From Bacteroidota bacterium (GTDB taxonomy: Bacteria > Bacteroidota > Bacteroidia > Chitinophagales > Chitinophagaceae): 11,274 nt of DNA. Positions 1-6,140 of the stretch are shown here, piece by piece (positions within the stretch are counted from its first letter, which is position 1; every line of letters starts with the position of its first letter). The stretch lies in assembly GCA_028875955.1 (NCBI GenBank), contig JAGWTX010000021.1:1-11274 (forward strand), given 5' to 3'. The position numbers were made by a program, and so were the translations under genes. A model generated the notes under the pieces. The model was not told the DNA's origin. It made no database searches and saw only the letters and a list, made by a program, of their open reading frames with translations.

Positions 1-590
1 TCCTTCATTTCGGCTTCCAGGTTTATCGGCAGCGGTTGTTTGAATGTCATGGCCACCGAATCATACACAGGTTTTTGGGTATGCGTATAGATGGTAGCGA
101 TGATCTGCTGGTCATTCCAGGCAAGGATGGAACCTTCGCTGGTATACAGGTAACTGTAGTCTTTCTCTTTTTTGATCACCTTGTCTTTCAGCTCATCTTC
201 TGTTTTCAGGAAAGCTTCCCACTTGGCCACATCTTTTATACCGCCTAAAATGCTGAATGCATTGGTTACACTGTTATCACTGTTGGTCTTGTTCTGCATA
301 AACAGGAACAACTGGTTCCCCCAATTGATTCCGGCATTGTTTTTAATCGATTCGAACTTCGCCTTGTCTTTTTCATCCGTACTGTCTTTTTTGAACACAC
401 GGCTCAGCAAAGTATCCATACTGATCCCACCTTTCTGCAGTTTATCCTGCATTTGCTGCGGATCGAGTACCAGAACGAAACTGGCATCCTTCGGTATGTA
501 TTTGGCTTCTTTGGGTATATTATTTTTACAGGAGCTGAGACCTGCAGCCAATAATAGAACCAGGCAAATGTTTTGCAATATTTTTTTCAT
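1..590 (-). CDS. DUF4836-like lipoprotein, N-terminal part (C-terminus beyond the window)
   Basis: The minus strand is open from an ATG at 590 to the window edge, giving 196 codons without a stop. The first 21 residues are a lipoprotein signal peptide: MKK, a hydrophobic stretch, then the lipobox LSSC with Cys21 as the expected lipidated residue. Just after it, IPKDASFVLVLDPQQM matches the pattern that opens Bacteroidota DUF4836 proteins, which start their mature part with an IPKDA-type stretch and a short beta strand. The rest is Lys/Asp-rich and soluble, with several Trp and Tyr. The family is usually about 500 residues, so roughly 60 percent is missing here. Its function is unknown; an envelope location is inferred from the lipobox. 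It lies 68 bp downstream of the fusion hydrolase on the same strand and could be read through from it. A weak box (TAACTTAG, minus strand 617-624) could give it its own start. The family call rests on recalled sequence pattern only. Confidence 0.72.
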   Translation of the reverse strand, partial: MKKILQNICLVLLLAAGLSSCKNNIPKEAKYIPKDASFVLVLDPQQMQDKLQKGGISMDTLLSRVFKKDSTDEKDKAKFESIKNNAGINWGNQLFLFMQNKTNSDNSVTNAFSILGGIKDVAKWEAFLKTEDELKDKVIKKEKDYSYLYTSEGSILAWNDQQIIATIYTHTQKPVYDSVAMTFKQPLPINLEAEMK

Positions 591-658
591 AATCAGGTGA
601 CATGTTTTGTGCCTTGCTAAGTTAGACCATCTCTTTGAAATGTTTCTGAGATTGTGGT

Positions 659-3643
659 TTAGCGGATAATGGCGTGATAAATGGCTTCCTGAATGTTTGG
701 ACGAACATTCATCTGCCCCAGTTTATTGTTGTTCCTGGTTGGCGTAACCCGGTTGGATAGAAAAATATACACCAGTTTGTATTTCGGATCCACCCATACG
801 CAGGTTCCCGTAAAACCCGTATGTCCAAAGGTTTCCGGTGAAACACTTTTGGAAGGGTAGGGTTCTTTGCGGGTATCATTGTCCTTTTCCGGTTTATCAA
901 AACCCAATCCCCTTCTGCTCACAGTGCTGTTGTAGGCCGTAAACTTGGCTACCGTTTTCTGTTGGAGATACCTGACACCATTCAGCTCCCCTCCATTGAG
1001 CAACATCTGGTATAACTGGGCCAGGTCGTAGGCATTGCTGAAGAGTCCGGCATGGCCTGCCACACCGCCAAACATGGCGGCGCCTTCATCGTGCACATCT
1101 CCCCGGATCAATTGGTTTCTGAAATGGGTTTCCTCTTCCGTAGGGATGATCTGGTCCAGCGGCATCCTCTCTCTTGGCCGGAATGTGGTACTCAGCATAT
1201 GCAGCGGGGCATAAAAATGCTGATACGCATATTCATTCAAAGGCATACCGCTAACGGCTTCCACGATCTTGCCCAGAAAGATAAAATCATTGTCGCTGTA
1301 CACATATTTATCCGGCGCTGTGAGTTTGCTTTGCAAAATCCTTTTGTTCAATGTGTCTTCCCAGTCGTTTCGTAAATACAATCCCTCGGCAACCCGATAC
1401 TGGTGTTTATTGTCTTTCTGGGTTGAGAAATACTGCGGCAGGGGTTTGCCGGTTACCGAATCGATCACTTCCCGGTAAAAAGGGATAAATGGCACCAATC
1501 CGGCCTGGTGTAATAATATCTCATTCAGCGTAAGATGTGCTTTGTTGCTTCCCCTTACCCAGGGAAGATAATCGCCCAGGGTTTTATTCAGGTCAATCCG
1601 GCCCTCTTCATACAGTTTCATGATGGAAACGGTAGTGGCGGATACCTTGGTTACAGATGCGAGATCAAAAGCCTTGTCAATGGTAACCGGTTCTTTTTTA
1701 TCAAAATTGGTGTAACCAAATGCTTTGTCATACACCAGTTTGCCATCCCTTGCCACCAGCACCACGCAACCCGGTGCAGCACCTTTTGTTACTGCATCAT
1801 TGGCAATGGAATCGATCTTCTCGAGTCCTTTTGAAGACAAACCCACCGATTCCGGACTCGCCATGGGGAAATAGTTGTTAAACTGGATCCCCTCCCCGAA
1901 TTTCCATTTCTCCGATACGGTTACCGGAAGGGTCCCTTTTGCATTGATCCGTCCTTCCAGCAGATGAACCGCTGCCACCTGCGTTACAGAATCATCTTCA
2001 TAGCATTCGATCAGGTTGGGTGCGGTTTCTATGTTTTTTAAAGCATAGGGATTGCCGAAGACAAGCGTGATGGTATGCTGCGTTTGTAATTGCTGAAGAA
2101 GATGAATGGAAACCGGTGATAAGCCGAAATTATTGGCAGGTCTTCTGTTGAAATTGTGCAACCCGGCAATGATCACATCATAATTTTTCTCTAGCAACCG
2201 GTTCAGGACTTTTTCGGCACCCGCCTCATCATTGGTTTCAGATGGTATCACTGTGCTTGTCTTTTCATCCATGAGCTGTTTGCCCAATTCGGATTTGTTG
2301 TCGAACAGGTACACATCCGCCTGAAAATCCTCTCTTAACCGGGTAGCAATGGTATTCTCGCCCGGTGCACCAATACTGATATAAGCGATCCTCTTCCCTT
2401 TTTCCAGGGGAAATACCGAAGGATTCTTTTTGCTGACCAGGGTCAATGCCTCTTCGCTGATCTTTTGATTGATGGCAAGCGTTTGTGCATTCAAGTCATT
2501 GACCAGATTCGTCGTATCAATCGTTTTCCGTTTATTCAGTCCCAGGTGATATTTAGCCAGCAGCACTTTTTTAACCTTTGCATCAATGATATCCCAGCTG
2601 AGCCTGCCTTCCTCGATGGCTTGTTTGACGGAAGCGATACTTCCGGGTATGTCGCCGGGCAGACAAAGCAGGTCATTACCGGCTATCAGCGATCTGACAG
2701 AAGCTTCCCCTTTCGGAAAAAACTTTGCCACACCCTGCATTTCCAAAGCATCGGTAAAGGTGATGCCCTGGAATCCCAGTTCATTCCGTAATATGCCCGT
2801 TACGCTTTTTTCGGATAGCGAACTGGGCAGATTGGGTGTGCTGTCGATGGCGGGTATAGACAGGTGTGCGGTCATGATACTGCCAACGCCGGCAGCAATC
2901 ATCTGGCGAAAAGGATAGAGTTCCAGGCTATCCAGTTCCGCTCTTGATTTGAGGATCACCGGAAGATCCTTGTGCGAGTCTACCGAAACGTCTCCGTGGC
3001 CCGGAAAATGTTTGGCGGTAGCCATGATGCCCGTTTCCTGCATACCCTTCATATAGTTGATGCCGAATAAGGCAACTTTGTATTTGTCTTCTCCAAAACT
3101 CCGGTCATTGATCACCGGGTTCAGGGGGTTGTTATTGATATCCACTACAGGCGCATAATTGACCTGGATACCCATTCTTTTGCATTGTTCGCCTACTGCT
3201 TTACCGAATGCATGCACCAGCGGGGCATCCTGTGTGGCACCCAGCATCAATTGTCTGGGAAAAGAAATCACACTGTCCAGACGCATACCCAATCCCCATT
3301 CCCCGTCAATGGATATCAGCAAGGGTGTTTTGGCAATGGACTGGTATTGATTGGTTAAGAGTGCCTGTCTTACGGGTCCTCCCTGGAAAAAACAGAGTCC
3401 GCCTACATTGTATTTTTTGATGAGATCGGTCACTTCTGCCACATGTTCGGGTCCCAGATTGCTATGTGCCCGGATGATCATCAGCTGTGCAATACGCTCG
3501 TCCTTACTTAGTTTTTTGAATTGCTGGTTCACCCATTTTTCTGCGGCAGGTGTCTTTGTATAAAAATCCTGCGCCAGAGAGGGTTGTACCAGAAATAATA
3601 AGGGCAGCCATGCTGCCTTGCTAAAAAATGCTTTTACGCTCAT
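659..3643 (-). CDS. Exported GH3 (NagZ-like) beta-N-acetylglucosaminidase fused to a beta-lactamase-fold serine hydrolase
   Basis: This is a 994-residue protein with a signal peptide at 1-25 (ending SLAQ). Residues about 40-365 form a GH3 barrel with the NagZ signature KHFPGHGD (211-218). D222 and H224 follow in DSHKDLP, the general acid/base Asp-His pair of NagZ enzymes. The probable nucleophile is D298 in TFTDALEMQG. Residues about 395-580 resemble the alpha/beta C-terminal domain of GH3. Residues about 595-990 are a PF00144 serine hydrolase with S663-V-T-K666 (SxxK), Y782-S-D (in place of YxN) and H941-T-G (KTG-box equivalent). NagZ removes GlcNAc from muropeptides. The second domain could be an amidase, esterase or DD-peptidase, and its substrate is not visible in the sequence. 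All catalytic positions are present, so both halves are probably active. The signal peptide implies action in the periplasm or outside the cell. The architecture recurs in Bacteroidota. Upstream transcription is blocked by the hairpin at 3721-3750, so the gene probably has its own promoter in 3644-3720, although I see no clear box there. Confidence 0.93.
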   Translation of the reverse strand: MSVKAFFSKAAWLPLLFLVQPSLAQDFYTKTPAAEKWVNQQFKKLSKDERIAQLMIIRAHSNLGPEHVAEVTDLIKKYNVGGLCFFQGGPVRQALLTNQYQSIAKTPLLISIDGEWGLGMRLDSVISFPRQLMLGATQDAPLVHAFGKAVGEQCKRMGIQVNYAPVVDINNNPLNPVINDRSFGEDKYKVALFGINYMKGMQETGIMATAKHFPGHGDVSVDSHKDLPVILKSRAELDSLELYPFRQMIAAGVGSIMTAHLSIPAIDSTPNLPSSLSEKSVTGILRNELGFQGITFTDALEMQGVAKFFPKGEASVRSLIAGNDLLCLPGDIPGSIASVKQAIEEGRLSWDIIDAKVKKVLLAKYHLGLNKRKTIDTTNLVNDLNAQTLAINQKISEEALTLVSKKNPSVFPLEKGKRIAYISIGAPGENTIATRLREDFQADVYLFDNKSELGKQLMDEKTSTVIPSETNDEAGAEKVLNRLLEKNYDVIIAGLHNFNRRPANNFGLSPVSIHLLQQLQTQHTITLVFGNPYALKNIETAPNLIECYEDDSVTQVAAVHLLEGRINAKGTLPVTVSEKWKFGEGIQFNNYFPMASPESVGLSSKGLEKIDSIANDAVTKGAAPGCVVLVARDGKLVYDKAFGYTNFDKKEPVTIDKAFDLASVTKVSATTVSIMKLYEEGRIDLNKTLGDYLPWVRGSNKAHLTLNEILLHQAGLVPFIPFYREVIDSVTGKPLPQYFSTQKDNKHQYRVAEGLYLRNDWEDTLNKRILQSKLTAPDKYVYSDNDFIFLGKIVEAVSGMPLNEYAYQHFYAPLHMLSTTFRPRERMPLDQIIPTEEETHFRNQLIRGDVHDEGAAMFGGVAGHAGLFSNAYDLAQLYQMLLNGGELNGVRYLQQKTVAKFTAYNSTVSRRGLGFDKPEKDNDTRKEPYPSKSVSPETFGHTGFTGTCVWVDPKYKLVYIFLSNRVTPTRNNNKLGQMNVRPNIQEAIYHAIIR

Positions 3644-3720
3644 TGTTCCGCTTTAAAACCGGAAGATACTAATTATCAGGTATTAGCTGTCAACAGAACC
3701 ACCACAGGGCTGATAATAAC

Positions 3721-3750
3721 AAGGCCGTAACAGGTTGCTGTTACGGCCTT
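3721..3750 (-). terminator. Hairpin terminator after the DUF5606 gene
   Basis: There is a perfect 13-bp inverted repeat, AAGGCCGTAACAG (3721-3733) and CTGTTACGGCCTT (3738-3750), with a GTTG loop. Read on the minus strand it lies 20 nt past the stop codon of the DUF5606 gene and is followed by a moderately U-rich stretch (GTTATTATC). The U-run is not long, so termination efficiency is uncertain, but the stem is the strongest in the window. It separates the DUF5606 gene from the downstream fusion hydrolase gene. Confidence 0.85.
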
Positions 3751-3770
3751 TGTAAAAATGTTTTATCTGA

Positions 3771-4193
3771 TCAGGCTTTTTCTTCGGGATTCTCTTCTTC
3801 CGCTTCTTCCGCTGATAATACGGGATCGATATGATTGGCCTTGATGATGGCGTACCATTTGATCATTTTTTTCATATCACTGGCATATACCCGGGCAAAA
3901 TCCATATCCGGATATACTTTCTGGAAATAGGCCTTGATGGCAGCGGCGTCCTTATCCGAAGGAAGCGCTTCCTTGCTTTTTCCCATGGCTGAAAAAATTT
4001 CTACCAGGTTTACATTGTCCCTGACTGTATACACTTCAATACTTTCCAGGTGGGAAAAATTATGTACCCGGCTGCTGACAAACCGGGTGGTTTGGTCTTC
4101 GAGCGACTTTACAATGGCTCCATCTGTTTTGCTCCCAACCAGTTCAAATAAACCGTTCAGACCGCTGATGGATATTAATTTACTATACTCCAT
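3771..4193 (-). CDS. DUF5606 family protein
   Basis: This 140-residue soluble protein has no signal peptide or membrane segment. The N-terminal part (residues 5-57) reads ISGLNGLFELVGSKTDG, then a strand-rich stretch ending LESIEVYT. The middle part has YPDMDFARVYASDMKKMIKWY (start split as YPDMDFARVY, 94-103, and SDMKKMIKWY, 105-114). Both blocks match my recollection of DUF5606, a small family confined to Bacteroidota. The last 15 residues are an acidic tail rich in Glu. No function is known for the family. The gene stands alone: the spacer to the next gene is divergent, and a strong hairpin terminates it. A -7-like box lies 21-28 nt upstream of the start. There is nothing broken or unusual in it. 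Confidence 0.85.
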   Translation of the reverse strand: MEYSKLISISGLNGLFELVGSKTDGAIVKSLEDQTTRFVSSRVHNFSHLESIEVYTVRDNVNLVEIFSAMGKSKEALPSDKDAAAIKAYFQKVYPDMDFARVYASDMKKMIKWYAIIKANHIDPVLSAEEAEEENPEEKA

Positions 4194-4213
4194 GATTTCT
4201 ATTTTAAGAGCTG

Positions 4214-4221
4214 CAAAGTAA
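4214..4221 (-). promoter_or_regulatory. Probable -7 box for the DUF5606 gene
   Basis: On the minus strand the sequence is TTACTTTG followed by CAG, one mismatch from the Bacteroidota -7 consensus TAnnTTTG, 20 nt upstream of the ATG at 4193. The same 11-mer TTACTTTGCAG occurs upstream of rpoN. No convincing TTG lies at the -33 position; only a T-rich stretch (GATTTTC) is there. The call rests on the -7 match and position. Confidence 0.5.
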
Positions 4222-4490
4222 GGGTAAAATGCAGAAAATCACCCGAAGATTCTGTTGGAAGGGATATTGTCGGCATCCAGGTCTGTAAAATAGGCGAAAT
4301 GACGGTCTATATAATTGATTAATAGCTATATAGGAGAATAAAACCGAAGGGTTCCCATACCGGAAATGTTAATGGGAGTGATTTGAGCTGACGCGTAAAA
4401 TTTAACAAAACACTTCAGGTATCCGGATGGGTTTCAGTAGGTGAAATTCAGGCTTCGGTAAATCAGCCATAGGCAAAAACAGATATTGCT

Positions 4491-4498
4491 TACATTAG
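4491..4498 (+). promoter_or_regulatory. Weak -7-like box for the secreted protein gene
   Basis: TACATTAG has one mismatch to TAnnTTTG and ends 14 nt before the ATG at 4513, so any leader would be very short. No good -33 element was found. Low support. Confidence 0.25.
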
Positions 4499-4512
4499 TA
4501 AAAACCTGTGAT

Positions 4513-5031
4513 ATGAAAAAAAACTTTCTCTGCCTGATTTTGGTAACCTGCTTTTTTTCCGGGTTTACTCAATCAAATTCAACCCTTTCCTGCTCCCAAA
4601 ATCCGGTCTACCGACAATTTGATTTCTGGATCGGCGACTGGGATGTATATAACCTGAAAGGTGCATTGGCTGGAACCAGTCATGTGGAAAGATTACTCGA
4701 CAGTTGCGTTATCCTGGAGAACTGGACAAGTACACAGGCGGGTTATGCTGGAAAAAGTTATAACACCTACAACACAGCTACCGGCAGATGGCAGCAATAT
4801 TGGGTGGATAACAGGGGAGGTGTTACCGAATATTTTGATGGTCATTTTGAAAACAATACCATGATCCTGCAGACGAGCAATAACAAACAACCAGGTGGCG
4901 GTTATTTAATACAGAAAATGACTTTTTTTCATTTGAACGATGATACGGTTCGCCAGTTTGGCGAGAACTCAACCGATGGGGGACAAACCTGGAAAACAGC
5001 TTTTGATCTGACCTATAAAAGAAAAAAATAA
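4513..5031 (+). CDS. Small secreted protein of unknown function (FDFWIGDWDV motif)
   Basis: The product is 172 residues from the ATG at 4513. The frame is open further back to a TTG at 4486, but the ATG places a normal signal peptide (MKKNFLCLIL..., about residues 1-20, ending FTQ) at the N-terminus, so I chose it. The mature part opens with a strongly patterned block FDFWIGDWDVYN (36-47), then AGTSHVERLL, a Trp/Tyr-rich middle (KSYNTYNTATGRWQQYWVD, 81-99) and alternating strands to the end. The FWIGDWDV block followed by an AG-x-S-x-I/V-E-like segment recalls exported lipocalin-like proteins annotated as DUF1579 or hypothetical, which may bind small hydrophobic ligands. That fold is my inference from the strand pattern. 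The gene is a single unit convergent with the DsbA-like gene. No catalytic motif is visible. Confidence 0.8.
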   Translation: MKKNFLCLILVTCFFSGFTQSNSTLSCSQNPVYRQFDFWIGDWDVYNLKGALAGTSHVERLLDSCVILENWTSTQAGYAGKSYNTYNTATGRWQQYWVDNRGGVTEYFDGHFENNTMILQTSNNKQPGGGYLIQKMTFFHLNDDTVRQFGENSTDGGQTWKTAFDLTYKRKK

Positions 5032-5111
5032 AAACAATGCCTGTGTGATACAAAAATGTCATCAATTGCTTTGAGATGCCGTCCCTTTCCATCAAAACCG
5101 ATGATTACCTG

Positions 5112-5127
5112 CTCACTACTCACTACC
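5112..5127. repeat. Short tandem CTCACTA repeat
   Basis: CTCACTACTCACTACC is two copies of a 7-nt word in the 120-bp spacer between two convergent stop codons (5032-5151). The rest of the spacer is A/C-rich on the plus strand and has no clear hairpin. It resembles in style the heptamer repeats found at 5825-5845. Confidence 0.55.
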
Positions 5128-5151
5128 ACCCAAAACTGTTTAAACCCAATC

Positions 5152-5796
5152 CTATTTTTGTTCCTGTAATGCGGCTTCCAGCCTTTGGGCTACGGTTTCA
5201 TAATCTGTATAACCCCTTGCCAGCAGGGTGAACCTGGTTTCGGAATTCTGCAATAACAAACAGGGATAGCCTGTTACCTGTAATTGTTTACAGAGTTGAA
5301 ACTCGTAATACGCCTGCTCCTTGTATTCTTCGGATGCCAGTTTGGTGTAAAAGGTTTCCGGCTGAATGCTGTATTTTTCCAGCAGGTGACGGTATGCTTC
5401 GTCGTCTGTCAGGTCCCTGCCTTCAAAATGCAAAGCATACTGAAGATCGGCGGCAAATGCCACTTGTTTGTCGGGATAGAACTCCTTGAAAATACAAAGC
5501 GCGATGGCTGGTTTTTCTGAATGGGGAAACCAGTCGCTGAGATCCGGATGCCGGATATGCCATAGATAGTCTTCTCCGAATTTGATACCTGTATATTCTT
5601 CAACCGTGGGATAGGCTTTTTCTATATAGCCAGCCGTAGCGGCAATGGGCACCGGTTTTTCGGGGAGGATCATGCCACCGGACAATACTTCAAAATTCAG
5701 ATCCGGAAAAGAATCCGCCAGTTTTTTGATGACAGGACTGAACCCGTAACACCAGCCACAATAGGCATCATAGCAATAGAACAAATTGGGTTTCAT
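5152..5796 (-). CDS. DsbA-family (FrnE-like) thioredoxin-fold protein, cytoplasmic
   Basis: This 214-residue protein has no signal peptide. The first strand LFYCYD leads straight into the active site C13-G-W-C16, and the conserved cis-proline opposite it is P178 in VTGYPCLL. The helical insertion between them (about residues 50-165) is typical of the DsbA/HCCA-isomerase/FrnE superfamily. The CGWC motif and the GFSP that follows (YGFSP, 17-21) fit the cytosolic subgroup often annotated as DsbA family protein, which may act as a thiol oxidoreductase or isomerase on cytoplasmic substrates. Substrate and redox direction cannot be told from sequence. An extra Cys (C8) lies close to the active site, and C179 directly follows the cis-proline. 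The start is the ATG at 5796; another ATG at 5800 is out of frame. The gene diverges from the aminotransferase across the repeat-rich spacer and shares a 17-nt leader sequence with it. Confidence 0.9.
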   Translation of the reverse strand: MKPNLFYCYDAYCGWCYGFSPVIKKLADSFPDLNFEVLSGGMILPEKPVPIAATAGYIEKAYPTVEEYTGIKFGEDYLWHIRHPDLSDWFPHSEKPAIALCIFKEFYPDKQVAFAADLQYALHFEGRDLTDDEAYRHLLEKYSIQPETFYTKLASEEYKEQAYYEFQLCKQLQVTGYPCLLLQNSETRFTLLARGYTDYETVAQRLEAALQEQK

Positions 5797-5815
5797 TCAT
5801 CGAAGATATTGAAAT

Positions 5816-5832
5816 GGTTTGTAGTCTGTGGT
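5816..5832 (-). repeat. 17-bp inverted repeat, left copy (leader of the DsbA-like gene)
   Basis: On the minus strand this reads ACCACAGACTACAAACC, ending 19 nt before the ATG at 5796. An identical sequence lies on the plus strand at 6110-6126, upstream of the aminotransferase gene. Both genes therefore carry it in the same orientation relative to their start codon. Confidence 0.9.
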
Positions 5833-5845
5833 CTGTGGTCTGTGG
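5825..5845. repeat. Three tandem TCTGTGG heptamers
   Basis: Positions 5825-5831, 5832-5838 and 5839-5845 are identical heptamers. The first overlaps the left 17-bp inverted repeat. On the minus strand they read CCACAGA and lie in the probable leader or promoter of the DsbA-like gene. Confidence 0.85.
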
Positions 5846-5863
5846 TTGGAAGTCATTTGTACT

Positions 5864-5898
5864 GCTATTCGCGGAATCTTCGCTTCGATTTGGGGTTG
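5864..5898. repeat. Diverged direct repeat, copy 1
   Basis: It begins GCTATTC (5864-5870), has a 10-nt variable part and ends in the 18-bp core CGCTTCGATTTGGGGTTG (5881-5898). The core recurs exactly at 6021-6038. Confidence 0.85.
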
Positions 5899-5950
5899 AA
5901 AACCTTTATCCTGCTTCCTCAAAATATATTATCAAGCATTTCATAAACCC

Positions 5951-5980
5951 AATGCGCCAAAAACTAATGCGCCAATGCGC
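5951..5980. repeat. AATGCGCCAA word repeats
   Basis: AATGCGCCAA occurs at 5951-5960 and 5966-5975, and a partial copy AATGCGC follows at 5974-5980. They lie between the two copies of the 18-bp direct repeat. Confidence 0.8.
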
Positions 5981-5998
5981 TGAAAGGTTTGGGGTCCA

Positions 5999-6038
5999 GC
6001 TATTCTCGGGATCTCCGTTTCGCTTCGATTTGGGGTTG
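5999..6038. repeat. Diverged direct repeat, copy 2
   Basis: It begins GCTATTC (5999-6005), has a 15-nt variable part and ends in the 18-bp core CGCTTCGATTTGGGGTTG (6021-6038). It matches copy 1 apart from a 5-nt length difference and a few substitutions in the variable part, and the cores are 140 bp apart. Confidence 0.85.
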
Positions 6039-6066
6039 CGGTTTTGTTTTTTTGTTAAGGTTTGGG

Positions 6067-6099
6067 TTGGATGAATGGCTTGAATCTTTTATATCTTTG
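6067..6099 (+). promoter_or_regulatory. Promoter of the aminotransferase unit
   Basis: TATCTTTG (6092-6099) is an exact match to the Bacteroidota -7 box TAnnTTTG. A TTG at 6067-6069 lies 22 nt upstream, slightly long for the -33 element. Transcription would begin near 6105, giving a leader of about 35 nt that includes the right copy of the 17-bp repeat. From 6101 to 6140 the sequence holds a single G, so the leader should be unstructured. No Shine-Dalgarno sequence is seen. Confidence 0.7.
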
Positions 6100-6109
6100 C
6101 CAACAATAA

Positions 6110-6126
6110 ACCACAGACTACAAACC
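6110..6126 (+). repeat. 17-bp inverted repeat, right copy (leader of the aminotransferase gene)
   Basis: ACCACAGACTACAAACC is the exact reverse complement of 5816-5832, with 277 bp between the copies. It ends 14 nt before the ATG at 6141 and lies just downstream of the predicted transcription start. Confidence 0.9.
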
Positions 6127-6140
6127 TCAAACCTCACCCC

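Larger units (their letters stand above)
4194..4512. other. Divergent intergenic region, 319 bp
   Basis: This is the spacer between the divergent DUF5606 and secreted-protein genes. I see no credible gene in it. It contains the DUF5606 promoter at its left end and a weak -7-like box (TACATTAG, 4491-4498) at its right end. Two small imperfectly supported stem candidates lie inside: CTATATA/TATATAG (4307-4313 and 4327-4333, 13-nt loop) and TCCCAT/ATGGGA (4353-4358 and 4372-4377, 13-nt loop). Neither has the features of a terminator. Confidence 0.6.
5797..6140. other. Repeat-rich divergent intergenic region, 344 bp
   Basis: This spacer lies between the divergent DsbA-like and aminotransferase genes. 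It contains a 17-bp perfect inverted repeat near each end, three tandem TCTGTGG heptamers, a diverged 35/40-bp direct repeat sharing an exact 18-bp core, two-and-a-half copies of an AATGCGCCAA word, and a good promoter for the plus-strand gene. The frames that stay open through it have Cys/Trp/Ser-rich, repeat-derived translations and I do not regard them as genes. No transposase, target-site duplication or tRNA remnant was seen. Confidence 0.75.

Noticed and set aside
172..600. 142-codon plus-strand frame
   Set aside because: It is antisense to the lipoprotein gene at 1-590, whose signal peptide and DUF4836-like start are far more gene-like.
4307..4333. CTATATA/TATATAG inverted repeat as an operator or terminator
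   Set aside because: It is only 7 bp, all but one pair A/T, with a 13-nt loop in an AT-rich spacer. It is too likely by chance to call.
4486..4512. TTG start nine codons upstream of the ATG of the secreted protein
   Set aside because: It would put polar residues before the signal peptide and overlap the possible -7 box. The ATG at 4513 gives a normal signal peptide.
5814..6074. 86-codon open frame in the repeat-rich spacer
   Set aside because: Its translation is made of the tandem TCTGTGG words and low-complexity Ser/Phe/Trp residues, and it runs through both direct repeats. There is no promoter or domain signal.
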